Positions 18,694 to 30,710 of a stretch of 64,000 nt of DNA are shown piece by piece. The stretch is from Microglena sp. YARC. Lineage: Eukaryota; Chlorophyta; Chlorophyceae; Chlamydomonadales; Chlamydomonadaceae. The DNA lies in the NCBI GenBank assembly GCA_022414725.1, contig JAJSRW010002116.1:78136-142135 (forward strand), in the 5' to 3' direction. Made by a program: the position numbers and the translations under genes. How positions within the stretch are numbered: position 1 is the first letter of the stretch; each line of letters begins with the position of its first letter. The notes under the pieces were generated by a model, which did no database searches, had not been told where the DNA came from, and saw only the letters and a program-made list of their open reading frames with translations.

Positions 18694-20000
18694 GGTTCAG
18701 AACGAGATGACCATATCGGCCCACCCAATGGACCCCGCCTAGCCTACGATGCAACATCGTCTGTCGTCGGCAAATTCGGTCAAACAAGTCAAAGGCAAGG
18801 AAGTTGGCTCATCTTACGCCCGCTTTACCTGTCGATGTTGAGAGTTGTATCCCCGAGGACCAAGTGGTGGGTAATGCAGCCTGAACAACATGTCCTCTCC
18901 TTACACCATACTCCAGTTTTACGCATGCAACGTGTGGTGGAGGTGGAGGTGGTGGTGGTGGTGGTGGTGGTAACCCTCTTTTTTCGCATACTTTCCCACT
19001 TTCTTGCATGGCATTTATGATCTTATATTTAAAGTTGGTGGGAACTGGAGGTGCCTTAAAAACAAACATCCTGTTACAAAGCTGGACAGTCGGCAAGTTG
19101 TGCCGCTGTATGTCCTGCAGCGGCATTGTTTCTGCGAGTGTATGCAACGTGCTCATGTCTGCGCATTCTGCTCACATGCGCGTGCTCGCCAGAGCTGTCC
19201 AGGACGCTGCTTCCTGGATCGCAGACGCAATGCCAAAGGGTCCGTTGCGTCGCAGACGCAGATTTGGGAGGTCCGTCGCATCTGAGGGGGGCTGGGTGCG
19301 TCGCAGACACAAGCTTTGTGGGTGTGGAGTGTGTGTGTGCGCGTGTGTGTTTGTGTGCTGGGTGGGTGGGTGCGTGGTGCGTGCGTGGGTGGGTGGGGGT
19401 CCGTTCCGTCGCAGCCGCAGCTTTTGAAATCAGTCGCGTCGCAAGAAGTATATTTTGAAAACAGCTGCGTCTCGATAAGCAGGTTGGCCCCCCCTGAACA
19501 ACTCTGATGCTGACCAGTCCAACACACTCACAAAAGGTGCACGTCGCATTTGTGTCCTGATTTCCCCGATGTATCTGCACTGTCCACTTCTCTAATGGTA
19601 TCAGTGGAGGAGCCGCAAACGTATACGGGTAGTCTAGCTAGAGAACATTCCCCATTTACTTAATTATCAGAGTTTCACGAACTCAGGGCCCCCGTCGGTA
19701 AATCGATTGTTTGGGGTCAGTTCATCAGTTTGTTTTCCGTTCTTGCCCCTCATATATATATCATGGGTGGGCAAGTCCCCTTAAATCCCTTTAGCCTATT
19801 TGGCTACCCCTAGACTGTAACAACGCACACATTCCCATGGCTGTAGAAATGGACAGAACAATAAGTAACTCGCCAGACACACTTTGGCACTTGGTAGGCT
19901 ACATCATATAGGGTCACTCACTCACTCACTCACTCACTCACTCACTCACTCACTCGCTACACCTCCATCGTGTGGAATGTATTATGAATTTGCCTAAAAA

Positions 20001-20069
20001 TGCGACAGGGGGAAATCGAATCCCCGTCTGTTCCGTGCAGGGAACTATGCTACCACTATACACTGCCGC
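20001..20069 (-). tRNA. tRNA-Gly(GCC), unit 2, with two one-base deletions
   Basis: Same as the unit 1 gene except that one G is missing at the anticodon loop (CCGTGCAGG for CCGTGGCAGG) and one C in the acceptor-proximal D region. As written it would not fold normally; decay or base-calling error. Confidence 0.7.
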
Positions 20070-20085
20070 GTCATAAGTTGTTAGC

Positions 20086-20158
20086 TTTCGGAGCCTGGTC
20101 TCGATCCAGGGACCTATGGGTTATGGGCCCATCACGCTAGCCACTGCGCCACTCCGAA
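20086..20158 (-). tRNA. Initiator-type tRNA-Met(CAT), unit 2
   Basis: Identical to the unit 1 gene. Confidence 0.85.
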
Positions 20159-21466
20159 GGTTCAGAACGAGATGACCATATCGGCCCACCCAATGGACCC
20201 CGCCTAGCCTACGATGCAACATCGTCTGTCGTCGGCAATTCGGTCAAACAAGTCAAAGGCAAGGAAGTTGGCTCATCTTACGCCCGCTTTACCTGTCGAT
20301 GTTGAGAGTTGTATCCCGAGGACCAAGTGGTGGGTATGCAGCCTGAACAATATGTCCTCTCCTTACACCATACTCCAGTTTTTACGCATGCAACGTGTGG
20401 TGGAGGTGGAGGTGTGGTGGTGGGTGGTGGTGGTGGTGGTGGTAACCCTCTTTTTCGCATACTTTCCCACTTTCTTGCATGGCATTTATGATCTTATATT
20501 AAAGTTGGTGGGAACTGGAGGTGCCTTAAAAACAAACATCCTGTTACAAAGCTGGACAGTCGGCAAGTTGTGCCGCTGTATGTCCTGCAGCGGCATTGTT
20601 TCTGCGAGTGTATGCAACGTGCTCATGTCTGCGCATTCTGCTCACATGCCGCGTTGCTCGCCAGAGCTGTCCAGGACGCTGCTTCCTGGATCGCAGACGC
20701 AATGCCAAAGGGTCCGTTGCGTCGCAGACGCAGATTTGGGAGGGTCCGTCGCATCTGAGGGGGGCTGGGGTGCGTCGCAGACGCAGCTTTGTGGGTGTGG
20801 GGAGTGTGTGTGTGCGCGTGTGTGTTTGTGTGCTGGGTGGGTGGGTGCGTGGGTGCGTGCGTGGTGGGTGGGGGGTCCGTTCCGTCGCAGCCGCAGCTTT
20901 TGAAACCAGTCGCGTCGCAAGAAGTATATTTTGAAACAGGCTGCGTCTCGATAAGCAGGTTTGGCCCCCCTGAACAACTCTGATGCTGACCAGTCCAACA
21001 CACTCACAAAAGGTGCACGTCGCATTTGTGTCCTGATTTCCCCGATATATCTGCACTGTCCACTTCTCTAATGGTATCAGTGGAGGAGCCGCAAACGTAT
21101 ACGGGTAGTCTAGCTAGAGACATTCCCCATTTACTTAAATTATCAGAGTTTCACGAACTCAGGGCCCCCGTCCGGTAAATCGATTGTTTGGGGGTCAGTT
21201 CATCAGTTTGTTTTCCGTTCTTGCCCTCATATATATAATCATGGGTGGGCAAGTCCCCTTAAATCCCTTTAGCCTATTTGGCTACCCCTAGACTGTAACA
21301 ACGCACACATTCCCATGGCTGTAGAAATGGACAGAACAATAAGTAATTCGCCAGACACACTTTGGCACTTGGTAGGCTACATCATATAGGGTCACTCACT
21401 CACTCACTCACTCACTCACTCGCTACACCTCCATCGTGTGGAATGTATTATGAATTTGCCTAAAAA

Positions 21467-21537
21467 TGCGACAGGGGGAAATCGAATCCCCGTCTGTTCC
21501 GTGGCAGGGAACTATGCTACCACTATACCACTGCCGC
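21467..21537 (-). tRNA. tRNA-Gly(GCC), unit 3
   Basis: Identical to the unit 1 gene. Confidence 0.93.
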
Positions 21538-21553
21538 GTCATAAGTTGTTAGC

Positions 21554-21626
21554 TTTCGAAGCCTGGTCTCGATCCAGGGACCTATGGGTTATGGGCCCAT
21601 CACGCTAGCCACTGCGCCACTCCGAA
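21554..21626 (-). tRNA. Initiator-type tRNA-Met(CAT), unit 3
   Basis: As in unit 1 with one acceptor-stem change (TTCGAAG for TTCGGAG on the + strand), which creates a C-to-T on the 3' strand and leaves a G-U pair. Confidence 0.83.
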
Positions 21627-22925
21627 GGTTCAGAACGAGATGACCCTATCGGCCCACCCAATGGACCCCGCCTAGCCTACGATGCAAACATCGTCTGTCG
21701 TCGGCAAATTCGGTCAACAAGTCAAAGGCAAGGAAGTTGGCTCATCTTACGCCCGCTTTACCTGTCGATGTTGAGAGTTGTATCCCCGAGGACCAAGTGG
21801 TGGGTATGCAGCCTGAACAACATGTCCTCTCCTTACACCATACTCCAGTTTTTTACGCATGCAAGTGTGGTGGAGGTGGAGGTGGTGGTGGTGGTGGTGT
21901 AACCCTCTTTTTCGCATACTTTCCCACTTTCTTGCATGGCATTTATGATCTTATATTAAAGTTGGTGGGAACTGGAGGTGCCTTAAAAACAAACATCCTG
22001 TTACAAAGCTGGACAGTCGGCAAGTTGTGCCGCTGTATGTCCTGCAGCGGCATTGTTTCTGCCGAGTGTATGCAACGTGCTCATGTCTGCGCATTCTGCT
22101 CACATGCCGGTTGCTCGCCAGAGCTGTCCAGGACGCTGCTTCCTGGATCGCAGACGCAATGCCAAAGGGTCCGTTGCGTCGCAGACGCAGATTTGGGAGG
22201 GTCCGTCGCATCTGAGGGGGGCTGGGTGCGTCGCAGACGCAGCTTTGTGGGTGTGGGGAGTGTGTGTGTGCGCGTGTGTGTTTGTGTGCTGGGTGGGTGG
22301 GTGCGTGGGTGCGTGCGTGGGTGGGTGGGGTCCGTTCCGTCGCAGCCGCAGCTTTTGAAACCAGTCGCGTCGCAAGAAGTATATTTTGAAACAGGCTGCG
22401 TCTCGATAAGCAGGTTTGGCCCCCCCTGAACAACTCTGATGCTGACCAGTCCAACACACTCACAAAAGGTGCACGTCGCATTTGTGTCCTGATTTCCCCG
22501 ATATATCTGCACTGTCCACTTATCTAATGGTATCAGTGGAGGAGCCGCAAACGTATACGGGTAGTCTAGCTAGAGACATTCCCCATTTACTTAAATTATC
22601 AGAGTTTCACGAACTCAGGGCCCCCGTCGGTAAATCGATTGTTTGGGGGTCAGTTCATCAGTTTGTTTTCCGTTCTTGCCCCTCATATATATATCATGGG
22701 TGGGCAAGTCCCCTTAAATCCCTTTAGCCTATTTGGCTACCCCTAGACTGTAACAACGCACACATTCCCATGGCTGTAGAAATGGACAGAACAATAAGTA
22801 ACTCGCCAGACACACTTTGGCACTTGGTAGGCTACATCATATAGGGTCACTCACTCACTCACTCACTCACTCACTCACTCGCTACACCTCCATCGTGTGG
22901 AATGTATTATGAATTTGCCTAAAAA

Positions 22926-22996
22926 TGCGACAGGGGGAAATCGAATCCCCGTCTGTTCCGTGGCAGGGAACTATGCTACCACTATACCACTGCCGC
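22926..22996 (-). tRNA. tRNA-Gly(GCC), unit 4
   Basis: Identical to the unit 1 gene. Confidence 0.93.
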
Positions 22997-23012
22997 GTCA
23001 TTAAGTTATAGC

Positions 23013-23085
23013 TTTCGGAGCCCTGTCTCGATCCAGGGACTATGGGTTATGGGCCCATCACGCTAGCCACTGCCGCCACTCCGAA
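23013..23085 (-). tRNA. Initiator-type tRNA-Met(CAT), unit 4, with several small changes
   Basis: Keeps the anticodon arm, but has GCCCTG for GCCTGG in the T arm, one base lost before the anticodon stem and one C gained in the D arm. It is the most altered copy and may not be functional. Confidence 0.65.
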
Positions 23086-24386
23086 GGTTCAGAACGAGAT
23101 GACCATACGGCCCACCCAATGGACCCCCCTAGCCTACGATGCAACATCGTCTGTCGTCGGCAAATTCGGTCAAACAAGTCAAAGGCAAGGAAGTTGGCTC
23201 ATCTTACGCCCGCTTTACCTGTCGATGTTGAGAGTTGTATCCCCGAGGACCAAGTGGTGGGTATGCAGCCTGAACAACATGTCCTCTCCTTACACCATAC
23301 TCCAGTTTATACGCATGCAACGTGTGGTGGAGGTGGAGGTGGTGGTGGTGGTGGTGGTAACCCTCTTTTTCGCATACTTTCCCACTTTCTTGCATGGCAT
23401 TTATGATCTTATATTAAAGTTGGTGGGAACTGGAGGTGCCTTAAAAACAAACATCCTGTTACAAAGCTGGACAGTCGGCAAGTTGTGCCGCTGTATGTCC
23501 TGCAGCGGCATTGTTTCTGCCGAGTGTATGCAACGTGCTCATGTCTGCGCATTCTGCTCACATGCCGCGTTTGCTCGCCAGAGCTGTCCAGGACGCTGCT
23601 TCCTGGATCGCAGACGCAATGCCAAAGGGTCCGTTGCGTCGCAGACGCAGATTTGGGAGGGTCCGTCGCATCTGAGGGGGGGCTGGGTGCGTCGCAGACG
23701 CAGCTTTGTGGGTGTGGGGAGTGTGTGTGTGCGCGTGTGTGTTTGTGTGCTGGGTGGGTGGGTGCGTGGGTGCGTGCGTGGGTGGGTGGGGGTCCGTTCC
23801 GTCGCAGCCGCAGCTTTTGAAACCAGTCGCGTCGCAAGAAGTATATTTTGAAACAGGCTGCGTCTCGATAAGCAGGTTTGGCCCCCCCTGAACAACTCTG
23901 ATGCTGACCAGTCCAACACACTCACAAAAGGTGCACGTCGCATTTGTGTCCTGATTTCCCCGATATATCTGCACTGTCCACTTCTCTAATGGTATCAGTG
24001 GAGGAGCCGCAAACGTATACGGGTAGTCTAGCTAGAGACATTCCCCATTTACTTAAATTATCAGAGTTTCACGAACTCAGGGCCCCGTCGGTAAATCGAT
24101 TGTTTGGGGGTCAGTTCATCAGTTTGTTTTTCCGTTCTTGCCCCTCATATATATATCATGGGTGGGCAAGTCCCCTTAAATCCCTTTAGCCTATTTGGCT
24201 ACCCTAGACTGTAACAACGCACACATTCCCATGGCTGTAGAAATGGACAGAACAATAAGTAACTCGCCAGACACACTTTGGCACTTGGTAGGCTACATCA
24301 TATAGGGTCACTCACTCACTCACTCACTCACTCACTCGCTCGCTACACCTCCATCGTGTGGAATGTATTATGAATTTGCCTAAAAA

Positions 24387-24457
24387 TGCGACAGGGGGAA
24401 ATCGAATCCCCGTCTGTTCCGTGGCAGGGAACTATGCTACCACTATACCACTGCCGC
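24387..24457 (-). tRNA. tRNA-Gly(GCC), unit 5
   Basis: Identical to the unit 1 gene. Confidence 0.93.
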
Positions 24458-24473
24458 GTCATGAGTTATTAGC

Positions 24474-24546
24474 TTTCGGAGCCTGGTCTCGATCCAGGGA
24501 CCTATGGGTTATGGGCCCATCACGCTAGCCACTGCGCCACTCCGAA
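24474..24546 (-). tRNA. Initiator-type tRNA-Met(CAT), unit 5
   Basis: Identical to the unit 1 gene. Confidence 0.85.
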
Positions 24547-25843
24547 GGTTCAGAACGAGATGACCCTATCGGCCCACCCAATGGACCCCGCCTAGCCTAC
24601 GATGCAACATCGTCTGTCGTCGGCAAATTCGGTCAAACAAGTCAAAGGCAAGGAAGTTGGCTCATCTTACGCCCGCTTTACCTGTCGATGTTGAGAGTTG
24701 TATCCCCGAGGACCAAGTGGTGGGTATGCAGCCTGAACAACATGTCCTCTCCTTACACCATACTCCAGTTTTTACGCATGCAACGTGTGGTGGAGGTGGA
24801 GGTGGTGGTGGTGGTGGTGGTAACCCTCTTTTTCGCATACTTTCCCACTTTCTTGCATGGCATTTATGATCTTATATTAAAGTTGGTGGGAACTGGAGGT
24901 GCCTTAAAAACAAACATCCTGTTACAAAGCTGGACAGTCGGCAAGTTGTGCCGCTGTATGTCCTGCAGCGGCATTGTTTCTGCCGAGTGTATGCAACGTG
25001 CTCATGTCTGCGCATTCTGCTCACATGCCGCGTTGCTCGCCAGAGCTGTCCAGACGCTGCTTCCTGGATCGCAGACGCAATGCCAAAGGGTCCGTTGCGT
25101 CGCAGACGCAGATTTGGGAGGGTCCGTCGCATCTGAGGGGGGCTGGGTGCGTCGCAGACGCAGCTTTGTGGGTGTGGGGAGTGTGTGTGTGCGCGTGTGT
25201 GTTTGTGTGGCTGGGTGGGTTGGGTGCGTGTGCGTGCGTGGGTGGGTGGGGGTCCGTTTCCGTCGCAGCCCAGCTTTTGAAACCAGTCGCGTCGCAAGAA
25301 GTATATTTTGAAACAGGCTGCGTCTCGATAAGCAGGTTTGGCCCCCCCCTGAACAACTCTGATGCTGACCAGTCAACACACTCACAAAAGGTGCACATCG
25401 CATTTGTGTCCTGATTTCCCCGATATATCTGCACTGTCCACTTCTCTAATGGTATCAGTGGAGGAGCCGCAAACGTATACGGGTAGTCTAGCTAGAGACA
25501 TTCCCCATTTACTTAAATTATCAGAGTTTCACGAACTCAGGGCCCCGTCGTAAATCGATTGTTTGGGGTCAGTTCATCAGTTTGGTTTTCCGTTCTTGCC
25601 CCTCATATATATATCATGGGTGGGCAAGTCCCCTTAAATCCCTTTAGCCTATTTGGCTACCCCTAGACTGTAACAACGCACACATTCCCATGGCTGTAGA
25701 AATGGACAGAAACAATAAGTAACTCGCCAGACACACTTTGGCACTTGGTAGGCTACATCATATAGGGTCACTCACTCACTCACTCACTCACTCGCTCGCT
25801 ACACCTCCATCGTGTGGAATGTATTATGAATTTGCCTAAAAAG

Positions 25844-25913
25844 TGCGACAGGGGAAATCGAATCCCCGTCTGTTCCGTGGCAGGGAACTATGCTACCACT
25901 ATACCACTGCCGC
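25844..25913 (-). tRNA. tRNA-Gly(GCC), unit 6, one base short
   Basis: One G is missing in the homopolymer of the T stem (ACAGGGGAAAT for ACAGGGGGAAAT); otherwise as unit 1. A homopolymer miscall is likely. Confidence 0.8.
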
Positions 25914-25929
25914 GTCATAAGTTATTAGC

Positions 25930-26002
25930 TTTCGGAGCCTGGTCTCGATCCAGGGACCTATGGGTTATGGGCCCATCACGCTAGCCACTGCGCCACTCCG
26001 AA
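25930..26002 (-). tRNA. Initiator-type tRNA-Met(CAT), unit 6
   Basis: Identical to the unit 1 gene. Confidence 0.85.
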
Positions 26003-27326
26003 GGTTCAGAACGAGATGACCCTATCGGCCCACCCAATGGAACCCCGCCCTAGCCTACGATGCAACATCGTCTGTCGTCGGCAAATTCGGTCAAACAAGT
26101 CAAAGGCAAGGAAGTTGGCTCATCTTACGCGCCCGCTTTACCTGTCGATGTTGAGAGTTGTATCCCCGAGGACCAAGTGGTGGGTATGCAGCCTGAACAA
26201 CATGTCCTCTCCTTACACCATACTCCAGTTTTTACGCATGCAACGTTGGTGGAGGTGGAGGTGGTGGTGGTGGTGGTGGTGGTGTAACCCTCTTTTTCGC
26301 ATACTTTCCCACTTTCTTGCATGGCATTTATGATCTTATATTAAAGTTGGTGGGAACTGGAGGTGCCTTAAAAACAAACATCCTGTTACAAAGCTGGACA
26401 GTCGGCAAGTTGTGCCGCTGTATGTCCTGCAGCGGCATTGTTTCTGCCGAGTGTATGCAACGTGCTCATGTCTGCGCATTCTGCTCACATGCCGCGTTGC
26501 TCGCCAGAGCTGTCCAGGACGCTGCTTCCTGGATCGCAGACGCAATGCCAAAGGGTCCGTTGCGTCGCAGACGCAGATTTGGGAGGGTCCGTCGCATCTG
26601 AGGGGGGGCTGGGTGCGTCGCAGACACAGCTTTGTGGGTGTGGGGAGTGTGTGTGTGCGCGTGTGTGTTTGTGTGCTGGGTGGGTGGGTGGGTGCGTGGG
26701 TGCGTGCGTGGGTGGGTGGGGGTCCGTTCCGTCGCAGCCGCAGCTTTTGAAACCAGTCGCGTCGCAAGAAGTATATTTTGAAACAGGCTGCGTCTCGATA
26801 AGCAGGTTTGGCCCCCCCCTGAACAACTCTGATGCTGACCAGTCCAACACACTCACAAAAGGTGCACGTCGCATTTGTGTCCTGATTTCCCCGATATATC
26901 TGCACTGTCCACTTCTCTAATGGTATCAGTGGAGGATCCGCAAACGTATACGGGTAGTCTAGCTAGAGACATTCCCCATTTACTTAAATTATCAGAGTTT
27001 CACGAACTCAGGGCCCCCGTCGGTAAATCGATTGTTTGGGGGTCAGTTCATCAGTTTGTTTTCCGTTCTTGCCCCTCATATATATATCATGGGTGGGCAA
27101 GTCCCCTTAAATCCCTTTAGCCTATTTGGCTACCCCTAGACTGTAACAACGCACACATTCCCATGGCTGTAGAAATGGACAGAACAATAAGTAACTCGCC
27201 AGACACACTTTGGCACTTGGTAGGCTACATCATATAGGGTCACTCACTCACTCACTCACTCACTCACTCACTCACTCACTCGCTACACCTCCATCGTGTG
27301 GAATGTATTATGAATTTGCCTAAAAA

Positions 27327-27397
27327 TGCGACAGGGGGAAATCGAATCCCCGTCTGTTCCGTGGCAGGGAACTATGCTACCACTATACCACTGCCGC
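27327..27397 (-). tRNA. tRNA-Gly(GCC), unit 7
   Basis: Identical to the unit 1 gene. Confidence 0.93.
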
Positions 27398-27413
27398 GTC
27401 ATAAGTTATTAGC

Positions 27414-27486
27414 TTTCGGAGCCTGGTCTCGATCCAGGGACCTATGGGTTATGGGCCCATCACGCTAGCCACTGCGCCACTCCGAA
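27414..27486 (-). tRNA. Initiator-type tRNA-Met(CAT), unit 7
   Basis: Identical to the unit 1 gene. Confidence 0.85.
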
Positions 27487-27684
27487 GGTTCAGAACGAGA
27501 TGACCCTATCGGCCCACCCAATGGAACCCGCCTAGCCTACGATGCAACATCGTCTGTCGTCGGCAAATTCGGTCAAACAAGTCAAAGGCAAGGAAGTTGG
27601 CTCATCTTACGCCCGCTTTACCTGTCGATGTTGAGAGTTGTATCCCCGAGGACCAAGTGGTGGGTATGCAGCCTGAACAACATG

Positions 27685-27950
27685 CTGATGACCTAGCTAT
27701 AATGGCAGAATCCCCGGCAGAATCCTAGCTATAATCCCCGGCAGAATCCTAGCTATAATCCTAGCTATCCTAGCTAGAATCCTAGCTAGAATACCTAGCT
27801 AGCTAGAATACCTAGCTAGAATACCTAGCTAGCTAGAATCCTAGCTAGAATACCTAGCTAGAATCCTAGCTATAATCCTAGCTATAATCCCCGGCAGAAT
27901 CCTAGCTATAATCCCCGGCAGAATCCTAGCTATAATGGCAGAATCCCCAT
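27685..27950. repeat. Degenerate CCTAGCTATAAT/CCCCGGCAGAAT repeat at the LINE 5' junction
   Basis: The sequence ATGCTGATGACCTAGCTATA, which encodes the YADD region of the same element, occurs first at 27682 and again at 27952. Between them are some twenty shuffled copies of its sub-motifs CCTAGCTA(TA/GA)AT and CCCCGGCAGAAT. It looks like an expansion of a short piece of the element's own sequence. Confidence 0.85.
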
Positions 27951-29280
27951 TATGCTGATGACCTAGCTATAATGGCAGAATCCCCGGCAGATATGCAAGC
28001 GATGCTTGACTGCCTGAGAGATTTCTGCGAGGCTACTAAGATGGCTGTGAATATAAAGAAAACTGAGATTGTCGTTTTCAACAAACAATTCTGTGATGAG
28101 GCCAGCATGGATCCTGATTACAAATTTGTCTATGATGGAGCACAACTTTCTACAAAGTTATCTTTTATCTACTTGGGATCCCTCTTTGTGGATGGTGACT
28201 CAAGCAATCGTGCAAAAGCTGCTTTTTCTAGGATGCTCACTAAGGCCCAAAAGGCACACCACATGCTTCGTAGGCGATGCCATACTATGGAGATATACAA
28301 TATTGATATTCTCACCCACCTGTTTGATTCTCTTGTACAACCTATCCTGAATTTTGGCTGTGAGGTGTGGGCTCCTTCTATTCTGAACAACACACTTATC
28401 TCAAATGACCATGCTTGTGAGAAATGGCATAGAGGTATACTTAAACAAATGTTGGGTGTTTGCCAATCTACTATATCTAATATTATCATGGAAGAGCTGG
28501 GTAGAACCCCGTTGTGTTTTGCTTGGCTTAAACAAGCTTTGCGCTTCTGGAACAAGACCATACATAAAGAACCTGAGGATCTCATTAGAATGGCTCTTGA
28601 GGAATCTTTTGACTCCAACACTGGCTGGGTTCATGACTTGCGTTGTGCTCTCCACAAGCTAGGATCCAGTAAAAACATCAACATTTTGGAGGCTGTCGAT
28701 GTCGAAGGTATTATGTCTGAAGTTTTTGAGTCATGGAGGTTTAAGTACCCAAGTGACACCAATGCAGTTAGAGACATCCCTGATGAGAGAAGGGTTGGCT
28801 TTAAACGCCTCCGATACCAAAAATGGTTCGCAGCCAACAGCAATGATGAGAATGGCTTGATTCCCTTTACATCCGCCTTACATAAGCAGGATCAGATTCG
28901 TTCTATAGCACAGTTTAGAATGGGTTCCCATTGGCTGAACACAGAAAGAATGAGGGTGGTGGATAGAGCACACATCCCTCGCTCAATGAGACACTGTCAA
29001 ATGTGTGGGTTCCAAAAAACTGAGGATGAAATGCATATGTTTTGAGTGCCCTTTTTATAATGATATTCGCCTCCGCTACCAGAATCTGTTTACAGATATT
29101 TATAGGCATGTCCATGAGGATACGGACTTAACCGTATGGAATGTGGAATTCTGCGATTCCACATTCAGAACCTTTATGAATGGAAATGGCACTAAGTCTT
29201 TTTGGAGCAACCTAGCCGACTATCTTTCTACTTGTAGAAGAGCAAGACAGGAAGCCCTGGACTGCTTAGTGGCACCGTAA
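27951..29280 (+). pseudogene. LINE reverse transcriptase, C-terminal half, one frameshift
   Basis: YADD lies at 27951-27962 (the first Asp pair of the active site), followed by LAIMAES and the thumb region (NIKKTEIVVFN, FIYLGSLFVDG). The frame is open to 29045 and continues in another frame from about 29040 to the stop at 29280. The shift falls within a zinc-cluster motif, CQMCGFQKTEDEMHMF then FECPFY (C-x2-C...H-x3-F-x-C type), which is typical of the end of LINE ORF2. One base change in TTTTG would account for it. There is no endonuclease domain because the 5' part is missing. Confidence 0.88.
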
Positions 29281-30658
29281 TTTATTATCCCTTTTTTTTC
29301 TTCTTGAGACTTCTCATTTGTTAGCTTCTTACCTCCGCCACTGTAAGTGGTTGAGATCTGGGTCCTGCTCTAAGGGGTTTAATACCTACGCCACCAAAAC
29401 GGTGGTTGGGAGTTTGGTTTGTTTGTCCTCGACACACCCCTGATGTAATGGGGTTTTTTGCTTTGTGGGTGCTTTTTCTTTTTGTTTAAAGCACAGAGTC
29501 TCATACACCCTCGCGGTGTCAAGTAGACTTTAACATGTAATGTAATGTAATGTAATGTCCTCTCCTTACACCATACTCCAGTTTATACGCATGCAACGTG
29601 TGGTGGAGGTGGAGGTGGTGGTGGTGGTGGTGGTAACCCTCTTTTTCGCATACTTTCCCACTTTCTTGCATGGCATTTATGATCTTATATTAAAGTTGGT
29701 GGGAACTGGAGGTGCCTTAATAACAAACATCCTGTTACAAAGCTGGACAGTCGGCAAGTTGTGCCGCTGTTTGTCCTGCAGCGGCATTGTTTCTGCCGAG
29801 TGTATGCAACGTGCTCATGTCTGCGCATTCTGCTCACATGCCGCATTGCTCGCCAGAGCTGTCCAGGACGCTGCTTCCTGGATCGCAGACGCAATGCCAA
29901 AGGGTCCGTTGCGTCGCAGACGCAGATTTGGGAGGGTCCGTCGCATCTGAGGGGGGGCTGGGTGCGTCGCAGACGCAGCTTTGTGGGTGTGGGGAGTGTG
30001 TGTGTGCGCGTGTGTGTTTGTGTGCTGGGTGGGTGGGTGCGTGGGTGCGTGCGTGGGTGGGTGGGGGTCCGTTCCGTCGCAGCCGCAGCTTTTGAAATCA
30101 GTCGCGTCGCAAGAAGTATATTTTGAAACAGGCTGCGTCTCGATAAGCAGGTTTGGCCCCCCCTGAACAACTCTGATGCTGACCAGTCCAACACACTCAC
30201 AAAAGGTGCACGTCGCATTTGTGTCCTGATTTCCCCGATATATCTGCACTGTCCACTTCTCTAATGGTATCAGTGGAGGAGCCGCAAACGTATACGGGTA
30301 GTCTAGCTAGAGACATTCCCCATTTACTTAAATTATCAGAGTTTCACGAACTCAGGGCCCCCGTCGGTAAATCGATTGTTTGGGGGTCAGTTCATCAGTT
30401 TGTTTTCCGTTCTTGCCCCTCATATATATATCATGGGTGGGCAAGTCCCCTTAAATCCCTTTAGCCTATTTGGCTACCCCTAGACTGTAACAACGCACAC
30501 ATTCCCATGGCTGTAGAAATGGACAGAACAATAAGTAACTCGCCAGACACACTTTGGCACTTGGTAGGCTACATCATATAGGGTCACTCACTCACTCACT
30601 CACTCACTCACTCGCTACACCTCCATCGTGTGGAATGTATTATGAATTTGCCTAAAAA

Positions 30659-30710
30659 TGCGACAGGGGGAAATCGAATCCCCGTCTGTTCCGTGGCAGG
30701 GAACTATGCC
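30659..30710 (-). pseudogene. Truncated tRNA-Gly(GCC), unit 8
   Basis: The T arm and anticodon arm are intact, but the sequence departs from the other copies after GAACTATGC at about 30709, so the D arm and 5' acceptor strand are missing. This marks the right border of the array. Confidence 0.88.

Larger units (their letters stand above)
27685..29557 (+). mobile_element. 5'-truncated LINE-type (non-LTR) retrotransposon inside array unit 8
   Basis: Unit 8 matches the other units up to CCTGAACAACATG at 27684 and resumes with TCCTCTCCTTACACC at 29558, so the inserted sequence is defined to within a few bases. It contains the C-terminal half of a reverse transcriptase starting at the YADD catalytic motif, a cysteine-histidine cluster near the end of the ORF, a 3' untranslated stretch of about 270 bp and a 3' tail of TAATG repeats. 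ACATG lies at both borders and may be part of the target-site duplication. Loss of the 5' part is usual for target-primed reverse transcription. Confidence 0.9.
17253..30710. repeat. Tandem array of eight units of about 1.46 kb carrying tRNA genes
   Basis: Units start with GGCCCACCCAATGGA at 17253, 18718, 20183, 21651, 23109, 24571, 26027 and 27511, giving periods of 1456-1484 bp. In order each unit has a GGTGGT run, GCGTCGCAGACGC-type short palindromes, a GTGTGTGCGCG/GGGTGGGTGCG stretch, a (CACT)n run of variable length, a minus-strand tRNA-Gly(GCC) and a minus-strand initiator-type tRNA-Met(CAT). Copies are nearly identical and differ mainly by single-base indels and microsatellite length. 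The eighth is interrupted by a LINE (27685-29557) and ends inside its tRNA-Gly. Valine-rich and Arg-rich ORFs in the units shift frame between copies and are not regarded as genes. Confidence 0.95.

Noticed and set aside
17370..30126. Recurrent ORFs in the tRNA array (MLRVVSPRTKWW..., VVEVEVVVVVVV, Arg-rich and His/Thr-rich frames)
   Set aside because: They run through GGTGGT, GTGTGC and GGGTGGGTGCG low-complexity sequence, exist on both strands in up to four frames, and change frame and length between near-identical units.
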